Shown here in pieces: positions 49,192 through 60,505 of a stretch of DNA of 64,000 nt. A program made the translations under genes and the position numbers. Each line of letters starts with the position of its first letter. Position 1 is the first letter of the stretch. The DNA comes from Caenorhabditis remanei (Eukaryota; Nematoda; Chromadorea; Rhabditida; Rhabditidae): positions 1,054,001-1,118,000 of the forward strand of contig NC_071331.1 of the NCBI RefSeq assembly GCF_010183535.1, written 5' to 3'. Under the pieces are notes generated by a model. It ran no database searches, was not told where the DNA came from, and was given only the letters and a program-made list of their open reading frames with translations.

Positions 49192-50590
49192 TCGCCCCCT
49201 CTCTTTAAATCCGATAGGTATGAGGTGGGCGATTTCGGTGGGCGGAGCTTCGCCAAAAGTGTCGATAATGCTGTCAAAAACTTTGAGTCGCACTCATTTT
49301 TTGAATAACTTTTTTCGTTGTAGAGATTTTCAAAAAGTTCTTTTTCGTTTGTTTTTGAAAACTTAATACGGATGTGGCGACTGCCAGGGGATAGATTTGG
49401 AGCACTTGGGAGAGAGTTATGAGCACAAAAGTAAAAACAACTTTTTTTGCTCAAATAAATGGCAAATTCACGATTTCCGTCGTTTCCTACTTCGTACGGC
49501 TTCAGCTTTGAACATTTCTGGGGGATTTTTTGAACTTAAGATCTCTGAAAATCTGGCTATCGAGACATATAAAAATTATTCACAAATCTGTGAAAATATG
49601 ATTTATGGCCATAAAAGAAAGGAAACGACTTTTTTTCTCAAAATTTTCACTTTCATTCTTATTTCTTGAGTTGTTTTGAACCGAGAGCTTTGAAATTTGG
49701 TAGAGTTATGTAACTGGGGATGGCGGAAGTGACTAAAAAAACAGATTTCAAATTGGAGATGATGCATTCGAGTTATACTCAAAAAACAGTCAAAAAATGA
49801 GCAATTATCGATCGATCCTCCTTTTTCTGCCCAAAACTTTGACCCGCTGTAACTCGCTCAGTTTTGAAAATTTTCAGGATCCGAAAAAAAGGAAATGTGT
49901 AGAAAAAAAATCTCTATCGATTCATGTAAAATTCAATATACTTTTAGCTGATAAAGCTTTCAGAAAACCGGATTTTGTGATTTTCGCGGTTTTTCGGTCA
50001 TGTTGCGATTTTTTCTATTCGCTGTCCTGGGGACTGGATCCACTGAATCGTTCTGGATTTTTGACACCGATCTAAACTTTCGGAGATCTAATGGAACCAA
50101 AAAGTCCGATCAAAAAATATTGACACCGGACGATTCTGTGGAGAAACCTGAATCTCCACTGACATTTTTTTCGAATACACTGACCATTTTGTCATTGTAT
50201 GTGTCATTGTACTGCTGCGAGGATCTCCCCTCTTTTCTATTCTCTCCATGACCACGTTTTTCTGTGCACAAGTGGCGCAGTGGAAGAGGGCGGGGGGTGA
50301 GAATCGGTGGGCTGGGGGTTCGAAACCTTATTATTCGTTTTTGTTTTTTTTGTTTTTGTATGAACTTTCTAAATGAATATGAAAAGAAATATTGTAAAAA
50401 TTTCGAATGTTCTGATCGAATACGGGGAAAATAGTATCAGTCGGTGTGTCTGTTTTGAATTCAAAAGCTGGACGGTCTTCCATTTTTCTTCAAATCGAGC
50501 AAGCTAATTTTTGAATTTAAAACTTGCTAAGCACCGCACACGAGGCGCAGCCGAGTACTGCGGAGCCCGCCGGGAGGCGGGGGACGCTAG
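49192..50590 (+). mobile_element. Helitron E6, non-autonomous, 1.4 kb
   Basis: Starts TCGCCCCCTC directly after the E5 CTAG and ends with stem CCCGCC/GGCGGG plus CTAG at 50587-50590, followed by T. Its last 75 bp is almost the same as that of E5. It has a tRNA-like module at 50273-50327 (TGGCGCAGTGG ... GGTTCGAAACC). No gene. Confidence 0.75.
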
Positions 50591-50707
50591 TGTTTTGTCT
50601 AAATAAGTTCTATCTAGCATCTGACTTTTGTCTATATTAAGTGTGTAACTCATGAACTAAGGTTTAGTATAGTTTTTGTAAACATTTGAAATCTTTTGAA
50701 CAACTTA

Positions 50708-51560
50708 CAAGGGAACCTTTTAAGTGGTCCTTAATGCCAGCAAAAACGACCTATACAGTTCGAAAGAGGATGTTTCAAAACCTATAAATCAACTTTCAAA
50801 AGTTGCTTCCGTGACCTGTAAGTGTCTGAAATTGCCATCTGAAAATTGACCATTTTTACCATTGATTTGCTGCATTTCGCCTTCTCGCTTCCTCCAAATC
50901 CTGTCACGTTTGTAATAAACTGCGGCGACACTTTAAAAACGTGATCGAGTGGCGCAGGTGGTTATCGTCTAGGCTGAGGAAATTTTTGCGCTGGTTCGAC
51001 CCCTTCGCCATTTTTTCTTTTTTTTTGTTTGATTTCTTTTTTTTCAGTTTTGTCAATGTTTTTTTTCGAAGCTATCATATAAGCTTTTTTATTACCACCA
51101 TCAACGTGATTCTCTTCTGAATCCCTTTCAATTGATGATTATAAGAAAGATCTGCCGGTTGACAGGTGGAGGTGCCGCCAAACTTTCATGATAGTTTCCA
51201 GAAAAAACATTGACAAAACTGAAAAAAAAAGAAATCAAACAAAAAAAAAAGAAAAAATGGCGAAGGGGTCGAACCAGCGCAAAAATTTCATCAGCCTAGA
51301 CGATAACCACCTGCGCCACTCGATCACGTTTTTAAAGTGTCGCCGCAGTTTATTACAAACGTGACAGGATTTGGAGGAAGCGAGAAGGCGAAATGCAGCA
51401 AATCAATGGTAAAAATGGTCAATTTTCAGATGGCAATTTCAGACACTTACAGGTCACGGAAGCAACTTTTGAAAGTTGATTTATAGGTTTTCAAACATCC
51501 TCTTTCGAACTGTATAGGTCGTTTTTGCTGGCATTAAGGACCACTTAAAAGGTTCCCTTG
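50708..51560. mobile_element. Tc4/Tc5-like fold-back element, TTA target duplication
   Basis: Starts CAAGGGAACC and ends GGTTCCCTTG, with long inverted arms of about 360 bp around a central loop (about 51070-51190). Flanked by TTA at 50705-50707 and 51561-51563. The CAAGGGAA terminus and TNA duplication are those of the nematode Tc4/Tc5 group. Each arm carries a tRNA-like module (50950-51003 and, inverted, 51263-51320). No transposase ORF. Confidence 0.8.
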
Positions 51561-51563
51561 TTA

Positions 51564-52135
51564 GGTTGTCTCAAATCAGAAAAGTAGGAAATTTTTTGAA
51601 ATTTTGCATGCATTTACATTGAAATATCTGGTATTTTCCATTTTAACTATATATTTTTGCTTGTCAAACACCGAACTGGTATTATTGTTTTGTTTATCAA
51701 CATTTATCCTGAATTAGCTCCACTGTAAATCAGCAAAAAAAAGTAGCAACATAAAATTTTAGATCAGAAAAGTTGAAGCAAAATCATCAGATTATTCAAA
51801 CTGTGTTCAATGAGCAATTATGACAATAATTCAGCATATATCAGTGTTATTTTCATAGATTTGTTGCATTTTCAAAATTTTACTGTAGGCGCGGCACTTT
51901 TTACCAGAGCTAAAAATATACCTCTGTAGGATACAGGTGAAAATTCATGTTGCTACTTTTTTTTGCTGATTTACAGTGGAGCTAATTCAGGATAAATGTT
52001 GATAAACAAAACAATAATACCAGTTCGGTGTTTGACAAGCAAAAATATATAGTTAAAATGGAAAATACCAGATATTTCAATGTAAATGCATGCAAAATTT
52101 CAAAAAATTTCCTACTTTTCTGATTTGAGACAACC
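51564..52135. mobile_element. Fold-back MITE, TA target duplication
   Basis: Termini GGTTGTCTCAAATCAG and CTGATTTGAGACAACC with arms of about 200 bp, flanked by TA at 51562-51563 and 52136-52137. The TA duplication suggests mobilisation by a Tc1/mariner-type transposase. It sits in the TTA that flanks the previous element, so it inserted last. Confidence 0.75.
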
Positions 52136-52252
52136 TAAGTTGTTCAAAAGATTTCAAATGTTTACAAAAACTATACTAAACCTTAATTCATGAGTTACAC
52201 ACTTAATATAGATAAAAATCAGATGCTAGATAGAACTTATTTGGACAAAACA

Positions 52253-52671
52253 AACGGAAAATGGAGAGGCTTGAAAATTTGCAGAAATTCTCATTTTTCT
52301 CAAAATTTTTTAACTGAAAATGTTGGAGAAATATCTCTAAGCAACTCAACTTTCGATGAAGACTCCGAATTCAAAGTTTTTGGCTTGTGATTTTCTCATT
52401 TTTGACACTTTTTGTGAGTGGCTCTATACTTATGTCGGATAGATTGAAGCCATTTTTCACATTTTTTCGATTTTTCCAAAAACAAAGAGGCAGAGTTAAA
52501 ATGTTTTGCATGCAACATTATTCAGCTAATAAATGTATATTTTTGCCATTCTGAAAACTTCCTGAAGTATCATCATTTTTGTGAGATAGTCGATAATCAC
52601 AAGTGGCTCTATATTTATGTCGGGCAGTGTATATCGAATCTGCAAAAATTTTAGTAACAGAATATTTTGAT
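52253..52671. other. Unassigned AT-rich sequence
   Basis: No gene supported. A motif GTGGCTCTATA(C/T)TTATGTCGG occurs twice in direct orientation (about 52422 and 52603), with CACTGCCCGACATAA on the other strand at the second, perhaps the remnant of a Tc1/mariner end. Confidence 0.3.
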
Positions 52672-52950
52672 CAGTTGTGCGGAATTCCGACTTCCGGACA
52701 AGAAAGTTTATTTCCGACTTTCGCCATTCCATAACTGTGGAATTTGGAAAAAACACATTTCGCGAAAACACATGGAAAAATGGTCTAAAAAGACAGAAAG
52801 TTTTTCTTCGGCCAAAAACTAATTTTTTATGAACTTTTTCTTGGAGTTTTAACATTTTTGCAAAAAAATCTACTTCCGACTTTCAACTTCCATTTTTAAA
52901 ATTTTACTTCCGACTTCCGTTTTAGAAAAAATCACTACCGCACAACTCTG
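52672..52950. mobile_element. Degenerate hAT-like MITE with TTCCGACT repeats
   Basis: Ends CAGTTGTGCGG and CCGCACAACTCTG are imperfect inverted repeats. Flanking 8-mers ATTTTGAT and GTCTTGAT match at 6 of 8. The interior repeats CTTCCGACTT. It resembles the better-preserved element at 60506-60958. Confidence 0.45.
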
Positions 52951-53453
52951 GTCTTGATATTTCTATAAGAACTCACTTAATTTATACTGTTTCTCATTGG
53001 TTTCTAACTATTTTTTAATTTCATTGGACAATGAACTCAGTGTCGATTCGCTGAAAAAATTTGATAAAACATTATAAAGTTTCAAGTGGCAGTTACTGAT
53101 ATCAGTAGACATTTTGAATAATTGCATTTGTTGTCCCCCTAATTCATACCTCCTTGTAACCGAACTATTTAAACTTTGCTCCAATCATAATACATTTATT
53201 TTTAGCCTAACCTTGTTATGAAACACTTCTCTCTATTTTATTCCCCTTGGTTTTTGTGTTGTCATGCACCTGCCCTTCCCGTGGCACAACATCGTCAACA
53301 TTTCAGTTTTAACCTGAATCATTCCAGCTGCAAAATTAGTCGATTTTTGAGCATAGAAGTGAGGAGACTAACCAGTTATTAAGGGTTGCACCTGACAAGT
53401 TAGAGAATTTGTGATTTATTCTGTTCATCTTTCCGACTTCAAACTTCAGTTCC

Positions 53454-53873
53454 ATGTCTTCCAACTCAACTTTATGGCCGAATACTATTCATTTCAATGA
53501 GACTTATATGAATTACCGTATCCAATGGAACGGCTGGCCTCAAATATGTGCAGTCCTCCCATGGATTTACTTTCTTCCAAGTTTCCACGTCATCTGTAAG
53601 ATATTCTCAGTCTACCTATCGGCTAACTGGACCCGACCGGAGCCAGGATTGAATCAACATGTGTTTCTAGTCCGTGATAAATATCTCAGTCGCATTCAGA
53701 ATGCTCTCCTAAATATAGTTGGCCACTTGGTATTCCCTTGCTTCCAAGTTGAACGCTCCTCTTGCTGCATACTCGAAACCCTGTCCATGTTTCTCAAAGA
53801 TGTGATCCACTGCTCCAGCTTTTATAAGAATCTGACAATAAGAAAATCGAATCAATTGAAAAAGTTACACTGA
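53454..53873 (+). pseudogene. Chemoreceptor-like (serpentine receptor, perhaps sru-type) 5' fragment
   Basis: An ORF of 139 codons whose first 75 or so residues (IHFNETYMNYRIQW, then a hydrophobic span ending YFLPSFHVICKIFSVY, then LNQHVFLV) look like the N-terminus and first membrane span of a nematode serpentine receptor. After that the frame no longer looks like a receptor, and no further spans follow. The 3' part runs into a short-period repeat. Probably a truncated pseudogene. The family is a guess from the pattern. Confidence 0.4.
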
Positions 53874-53975
53874 CAAAAGTACACTGACAAAAATACACTG
53901 ACAAAAATACACTGTCAAAAATACACTGACAAAGTACAGTGACAAAAATACACTGACAAAAATACAGTGACGATC
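53873..53975. repeat. ACACTGACAAAAAT short tandem repeat
   Basis: About eight imperfect copies of a 13-14 bp unit (A)TACACTGACAAAAA. It separates the receptor fragment from the minus-strand fragment. Confidence 0.8.
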
Positions 53976-54010
53976 CCACCTACTGAGCCCGTTTAATCAA
54001 AAGAACATAC

Positions 54011-54300
54011 CTTAAGCCCAGCCACATCGATTGCAGTGATAATTTCCAGTCCAGGAAATTGAGAGTCCGGAGCGGAGCAGAACGTGTTGCAGGAGTAGAA
54101 AGCCATTGTTGATCGGTAACCTGAAAATTTAAAAGTATGAGTTTAGTGCAAAAAGTCTGAAAAAATAAAAAATAAAAATTTTCGTCATCATTTGAAAAAT
54201 AGACAATATACTCAAGTGAATATTGCATGTTCATATTGAACCTACCATCCCCGTCGACGCAGTTGTTCTCACTACATCCTTCCCATCGGTGGGAATCCAT
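54011..54300 (-). pseudogene. Two-exon minus-strand gene fragment, unknown family
   Basis: Exon 54246-54300 (starting MDSHRWEG) and exon 54011-54120 join in frame across a GT-AG intron to give a Cys-containing 55-residue stretch including ENNCVDGDG and AFYSCNTFCSAPDSQFPG, ending at a GTATGT donor. No further exon is visible because the short tandem repeat lies beyond. The coherent join suggests real coding ancestry. It is probably a truncated gene. Confidence 0.35.
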
Positions 54301-54353
54301 GACAGTTCATCGGCACGAAAGTTGGGACAAGGACACACGTGAAGATTGAACAT

Positions 54354-55680
54354 TTTCCCATCAAAGATGTGTAATAATTAATTGCAAATGTAACGGTACA
54401 TGTATGCGCTACCAGGAGACTTTTAGAGTATATTGTTAATTTAGGTTTGGAAAGAACTCATGCAACATTTTCTACTTTCTGTTTCTTATACTACTATTTT
54501 TCAAGAACCATGTACTTTTTAAACTTTTAAATATTGTTGATTCCCAGTTGTTATGGTTGCATACAAATCAATCGATAATATATACTTTCAAAAGTTTTGC
54601 TCTGTTGTATGCTGTATAGAATTCTAATGTATGTGCTGAATTTTATATTTATTTTAACTAAACCGACATTGTTACCATTGATGACAATACTAACGATAAT
54701 GTATACGTTTTAGAAACAGTTTTTTTTTGATTGAATGTTAAGATAGTATCATTTGTTATTGTTGTCCTCTTTTAAAAACCTTCCCACAGACTTAGTTTGC
54801 ACAATTCCATGAAATATCCGTGTTTTTTTAATAGCATCCCTGAAGCTCAATTGTAATTTAGCTTAACAGTTATGAGTTTAGCCATTACATTTCTAATAAC
54901 TTTTGGTTTCATAAAATTGTTTCAATACAAAAAATTTGTCATGTAATACTTCGGTATGAATAATAATGAGTTATTTTCTTACTGAAACAGACTTATCCGA
55001 TTCCGAAAAAACGGTTTCATAACTTTTGGAAAACACAGATACAGTTTTATTTACGATCATTTTGGATGTTTTGTGTAACATGTTTGCAATGTGACAACGT
55101 CTATGAAAAGATCGATTGGACAAGAGAGTGTGAACAAGTGTATGACACGATTAAAAGGTCGTAAAGATGCATGTAAGCCATTAACGAATAACTCTGCCAA
55201 ATGAAATTAATAATTGGGTGAATCAGAAAAAATACTGGACTTCTAAAATTTTGAGGTCTTGTTGTGAAGAATCTTATAATTCAGTATTGTTACTATTATA
55301 CAGTATACTTTCAAGTGTACCGTACTACTTAGTATACTGTCACTGCTGTTGTCACAGAGTTGTCCTATTCCAAAAAAAACGGTTTCATGACTTTTTGAAA
55401 ACATCTAGGAGAAGATACAAATTGATTGATTGGACAAGAGAGTGTGAACAAGTGTGCGGCATGATTGAAATCTCTTAAAGCTACGATTGATCCTATTAAC
55501 GTATAGCTCTGCTAACTGAAATTAATAATTGGTTGAATCAGAAAAAATCTGAATTTCTAAAATTGTGATGTCATTTTCAAGAAACTCATAATTAAGTCTT
55601 GTTACTAGGATACAGTATACTTTCAAGTGTACCGCCCTAATTAGTATACTGTCCCTGTTGATGCCGAGTTTATATAATTG
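54354..55680. repeat. Duplicated upstream sequence of the T-box locus
   Basis: No gene. 54540-54830 is an older copy of 55670-55960 (CAATCGATAAT...TATGTGCTGAATTTTAT...TTTTAGAAACAG...GTCCTC). Within it, about 54970-55360 and 55360-55680 are two diverged direct repeats of roughly 350 bp (shared: GATTGGACAAGAGAGTGTGAACAAGTGT, AATTAATAATTGG, CAGTATACTTTCAAGTGTACCG). Confidence 0.6.
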
Positions 55681-56800
55681 CATACCGAATCAATCGATAA
55701 TCTTTACTTTTTAAAGATTTGTTCTGCTGTGCACTGTACGCGATCATTCTTATGTGCTGAATTTTATTTTCATTTTTCTAAACCCAGGATTTGCAACATT
55801 AATGATAATATTAACGATAATTTATACATTTTAGAAACAGTTCTTTTTGATTGAGTTTGAAGATAGGATATCGACAGTGTCATCTGTTGTTATTGTCCTC
55901 TTCTACCAAGTTTCCCACAGCCCTAGTTTTCACAATCCCGCGTAATATCTGTGTTGTGGTATACCAATGAGTCGTTGTGACAGTGCGAGTGGATAAGTGT
56001 GACACTGACCCAGTATTCTATGTAAACAAACAAATACTGTACACTTCCCGAAGGTCAGTGTGACGTATGACTCGTCTTTCAGTGGGGTCACACTTCTCTT
56101 TCCGTCATTCTCACGCATTATCGTAATGGTGAGCAGTTTTTGGGCCCTTCTTCCTTTTCTCGTCTCTCTTCTCCTTATATGGAATTTATCTCTGCTACGT
56201 GCTTATTTTCCCCAAATCTATACCGAAACCTTTTTTAGTTTTTTTCGACGGTATAATAGAGAGTATGAACAGTAACACAAAGTATAGTAGATATGAAACA
56301 GTGGCCATATTTAGTCCATACGACAAAATTCAAATTATTTTCCCGCGAAACCGGAAGTCTAGTAAAGCGCGTTAGCACACCACTTGGTATGCAGCCAATT
56401 GAGTCGCCACTCATCCAAATCATGTGTTTATAGCGTGGACGAATGATTGGGAATTCCATTTTTCTCGCTATTCAAACTTCTCAAAAACATATATCGAATT
56501 CATGAAAAAATTAAAATTTCCACTAAGTTTTTTCGGATAATTTTTTTGAATTTCGCGCTGATTTACCGGATGCTTCATATATACTTTCTATGGCCCTGAG
56601 CATGTCACCGTCGTAATAATTTAGGAATTCAAATTCCTCGATCTTTTTCCCGCGAATTATTGACCCTGTTCGCTGTTCGCCGGAGCGCAGTTGCCTTACC
56701 CCTCTTCAATTTTTTATTTTGTTTCGTTTCCGTGTTTTTATTAGGTTCATCTTCTTGTTTTACTGCTTGAAAAATGACAACTATACTGATATATGCAGAA
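55681..56800 (+). promoter_or_regulatory. 5' region of T-box gene 1
   Basis: Repeated at 61650-63728 ahead of T-box gene 2. Conserved parts include GAGTCGTTGTGACAGTGCGAGTGGATAAGTGTGACACTGACCC and GACAAAATTCAAATTATTTTCCCGCGAAACCGG. It ends in an ATATGCAG acceptor just before the start codon, suiting trans-splicing. Confidence 0.4.
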
Positions 56801-58402
56801 ATGTACCCCAACTACCAACACAATTTCCCACGAATCACCGATACTGTCCAGAATCCGGCGGCAGGGACATCCGGATCGCAATACCAGCAAGCCTGGAATA
56901 ACCAGATGCTTAATAATGGGCAGTACGGTAGCCAGGACTACACGCAATACGCAACTAACCAGTATTGGTCTGGTTATATGAATAGTAGGTTGACGGCTCC
57001 CTACACTATAGAAAAATAATTTCAGACTTCAACGCGCCTACCTTCAATCCTCCACCGTCAGAAATCCCCTTCGAGCAAATCGATCAAGATAATATCAAAG
57101 TAACTCTTCATGATGAAAAGCTGTGGAATTCATTCCATGAATTGGATAATGAGATGGTCACTTTACCCACAGGACGGTTGGTTTTTCGTTTGAATCTTCA
57201 AAACCATCCAATTTTGGTTTCAGAGTCATTTTCCCATGCCTCTCCTACGCCATCTCCGGTCTCCCGCAACCAGCAACCTTTATTTTCGGTTTGAAGCTCC
57301 GAAGACTGAACAAGAATACACTGAAATACAAAAGTGGCAAATGGAAAGAAATCGGGAAAAGTGTGAAGACAGATTTGGAGAGTAATGAGATATTCACAGC
57401 GTCAGAAGATGGAAAAATTGTTTTCAAAAACGCCAAGATTCATACAATCAGAAAAAAAGATAATGCGAAAAGAAAGGAAGATGAAAAATCAACGAAGAGA
57501 AAGAGAAGAGCTCAGGTAGATCTAAACAAGGAGAGCAGCAATTCAGTGAGTTCTATTAGCTCAACACAGTTTTTACAACTGCGCTCCACCGAAACGGCCT
57601 TGAAAAATGTCTCGTTTTCTCTGAGTCTCTAAATTTCGCACACATTTTTCTTCGGTTTCGGTAGAGCGTGATTAAAAGAAGCGTTCCGTGCTAACAATTC
57701 CAGGTTTTCTTTTATACCAAAACTGGTTTTTTTCAGCTCCTCGTCACTAGCCATTGTCGATACATCCCAGTACTCTCCGTATACTACGTACAGTCCAAAT
57801 CCAAAAAACTTCTGAAGACATTTGAGATCGATGAGACTCAGTTCGTTGCATTGACATCTTATAAGAATGATGCAGTTAGAAAAATGAAGACAAATCTGAA
57901 TCCATTTGCTAGACCAGATTATAAGAAGGAAATTGCCATGAATTCGGACGAGTCATTGGTGAATTCTACATTGGATTCTGGTATATCGTCGATGGATAAC
58001 ACTATGGGTTCTTCAGTTTACAGTGAAATGTCACCAATTGCTTCGAAACGGACAAAATCTGATGTCAACTTTTGTCATCCAGATATTTCTCAAAACCAAT
58101 ACCAATTCAATGGATCGATCTGGAATTCATCTATGAATTCAGGACCGTCTCACTTTCTGGCAAACCAGAAGTCAAACAAGAACAGTTTCACGAACTCTTC
58201 ATCATCAGCTACTGGAAGTTCATCTATTCACACTGGTCGAGACGCTACTATGAAACCACTACAAGAACACTCATGGCAACCAACACATCCCAATGCCCCT
58301 GCTTCTCCATGGACACCTATCGCCCCAGGACAACCGAATCAACCATGGGTGAATAACAGTTCAAGTCTAGATTTTGGACAGAATCACAATTATCAGTTTT
58401 GA
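56801..58402 (+). CDS. T-box transcription factor, gene 1
   Basis: Four exons (56801-56984, 57026-57176, 57224-57515, 57737-58402) join in frame to 430 aa. The start is the MYPNYQHNFP codon, shared with the paralogue and right after an AG acceptor, rather than the ATG 27 nt upstream. The T-box occupies about residues 80-265: VTLHDEKLWNSFHELDNEM at its start, RVIFPCLSYAISGLP, then HCRYIPVLSVYYV, and at its end FVALTSYKNDAVRKMK followed by NLNPFAR. The C-terminal tail is Ser/Asn/Pro-rich with no known domain. It would be a nuclear DNA-binding regulator. The sequence is diverged from canonical T-boxes (e.g. LTSYKN for VTAYQN), as in fast-evolving Caenorhabditis tbx genes. I cannot assign a specific orthologue. 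Confidence 0.85.
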
Positions 58403-58965
58403 GTTCTTTATTTAATAAATAAAAAGTGATTAAACTCTTCTTTGTCTTTTTCTATTCTAATTGAATTGAATAGATCTAATTTTCCAAAGCAAACAGAAGT
58501 TTTGAGCTAATAACCCAAAGATACAAATTTTAAGGAATTGATTGGATAGTGGAATGTGTCGGAAACTTGTTCTAGTAACGTTTTATAAGCAGCTATAAGT
58601 TTTCAAGATTATTTGTGGCAGAAACACCGGAAAACTGAATTCATCTAAAGAATGTTCTTTCTGAAAGTGATACTAAAAACACAGAAAAGTAGAGTCTTTC
58701 TTTGTTTCGATATGGTCAAAATTTATTTCATCATTAATTTATGCACTTCCGAAGGGTACGTGATAGACAAAAATATGAGTAAAGTCGGTTTAACCGTTTC
58801 AGTTTTTTTGTTTTTGTACCTTGAGATTAAGTTTCTACCGAACATACTCTTTTCTCTATTAAACGTGTCTGCAATTTTTAACGCATCAAAGTTAATGAAA
58901 TGAAATTGTAATGTCACTTTTCATAATTGATAAACCAAAAAATCACACTATTTTGAAAATCTTTA
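58403..58965. other. Intergenic, no gene seen
   Basis: AATAAATAAA at about 58413 is the likely poly(A) signal of T-box gene 1. The rest is AT-rich with no supported feature. Confidence 0.4.
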
Positions 58966-59429
58966 CTAATAATATTCAACAGATCCGTTTGTGTATTTGT
59001 TTGTCGCCAGCCATAACTCCCTCTGTACTGGGCCGATTTTTATGAAACCTGGATAGATGTATTGGAAATGTGTCTTAGTTGATGCCCGAACTTTTCTTTT
59101 TTCAAAAATGTCAAATTTGACGTCATCTGGAGACGATACCGATTTCAACGGTAAATAGTGTTGTGAAAAGGTGTGTCCCGACAGGGTGGTAGAAAGCTCA
59201 AAATATCAATCCGATACTACTGACTCGGTGTTTCTTTCCTGCATTCTCGACAGCGCACCGGCCGCGCGTATTTGGTGTAGCGGTCTACGCAGATGATTCT
59301 AACTCATGTGGTGCTGAGTTCGTCCTCTCCCTATCAGAAAAGTTTTTTGTTTTGCTTTTTTGTTATGGGAAAGCAATTTATTGAGGAGCTATTTGATTTA
59401 AATGGAGGGAATAGCAGTGATTTTGATGA
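58966..59429. repeat. Dispersed repeat with tRNA-like module
   Basis: 58985-59050 (TTGTCGCCAGCCATAACTCC, GGGCCGATTTTTATGAAACC) resembles sequence at 44250-44310 in E5. GTGTGTCCCGACAGGGTGGTAG (59170-59191) resembles the Helitron 3' block motif. TGGTGTAGCGGT...GAGTTCGTCC (59273-59327) is a weak A/B box pair followed by T-runs. Likely a decayed non-autonomous element; ends not found. Confidence 0.35.
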
Positions 59430-60088
59430 AAAATTTCGGCTCTATTACAGTTTAGATGTCCTTTGAAAACTCGAACGTCCCAAAAACACTTAAACGTCCC
59501 TTAAAACACTTAGGCGTCCCTTGAAACACTTAAACGTCCTTTAAAACATTTAAACGTCCTTTCGGATCCCAAATATGTTCAAAAATGTTTAAACGTCCCA
59601 AAAAACATTTAGACGTCCCAAAAAATGTTTAGACGTCCCATTAAATATTAAGACGTCCCTTAAAGTCTGAAAAATTGGTTTTAAATAATTAGACGTCCCA
59701 AAAAAAATATAGACGTCCCAAAAAACATTTCAACGTCCCAAAAAATGTTTAGACGTCCCTTCAACACTAAAAGCCACTGAAAGTGTTCAAGGGACGTCTA
59801 AACATTTTTTGGGACGTTTAAATGTTTTTTGGGACGTCTAAATGTTTTTTGGGACGTTTAAATCTTCAGAACAATGTTTTGGGATTTCAAGGGACGTCTA
59901 AACATTTTATAGGACGTTTAAACGTTTTGGGACGTCTAAACTTTTGAAAGGACGTTTAAAAAAATAGAGTTTGAAAGGACGTTTAAGTGTTTCAAGGGAC
60001 GCCTAAGTGTTTTAAGGGACGTTTAAGTGTTTTAAGGGACGTTTGAGTTTTTAAAGGACATCTAAACTGTAATAGAGCCAAAATTTCT
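59430..60088. repeat. Large palindrome built of ACGTCCC/GGGACGT repeats
   Basis: The left arm carries about 15 spaced ACGTCCC/ACGTCCT motifs and the right arm the reciprocal GGGACGT/AGGACGT. The outermost bases are inverted: GGCTCTATTACAGTTTAGATGTCC and GGACATCTAAACTGTAATAGAGCC. The centre is near 59775. No coding sequence. No clear target duplication. Confidence 0.85.
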
Positions 60089-60505
60089 CAATAGTTCTGT
60101 TATCGTCGGAGATGTTGTCAAATTGACAGTGATGACACCCGCAGTCCGGTACCTGTGCACCCGATCTTGCATTTGTGAGAAAATCGTATGTAAATTTGGT
60201 CAAGAGGTCGCGAAATTCCTGTTGGCAATAGCGCAAAAGAATACCATATACCTAAGTCTACAAAAAAGGGAATAAATGGAAGAATGCCACTCAAGTAGTG
60301 ATGGTGGTTTGTGAATAAGCAAATTTGTCGTTGCTCGGCTACCTAAAAATGAATTCTAGGAAAAGGGTTTGTTCAAACACCGTCTCAGTCTTCCCTATTC
60401 CGAGGAGGGAGGCGGCATCGCCGCCGATCAGAAAAAACTCATACCGGTATTTATGATCACTCGCCTTTTGGGGAGGGAAGAAAGAAGAGTTATCAAGTTC
60501 ACGTT
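60089..60505. other. No gene seen
   Basis: Unassigned sequence with a small GGCGGC/GCCGCC stem near 60410-60425. The last 8 bases (60498-60505, TTCACGTT) are the left target duplication of the next element. Confidence 0.3.

Larger units (their letters stand above)
50591..52252. mobile_element. Outer palindromic (fold-back) element split by two later insertions
   Basis: Arms 50591-50707 and 52136-52252 are inverted copies with only a few differences (TGTTTTGTC...GAACAACTTA). Removing the two inserts between them restores a seamless palindrome centre GAACAACTTAAGTTGTTC. No clear target duplication outside the arms. Family unknown. Confidence 0.75.

Noticed and set aside
44388..49293. Series of near-identical 65-codon minus-strand ORFs
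   Set aside because: They come from the 119-bp minisatellite; the period is not a multiple of three, the ORFs overlap in shifting frames and have no splice or start context.
52190..52390. 66-codon ORF
   Set aside because: Begins inside the arm of a palindromic element and has no coding features.
56774..56800. Upstream ATG for T-box gene 1
   Set aside because: The ATG at 56801 is shared with the paralogue and follows an AG acceptor; the upstream codons are not conserved.
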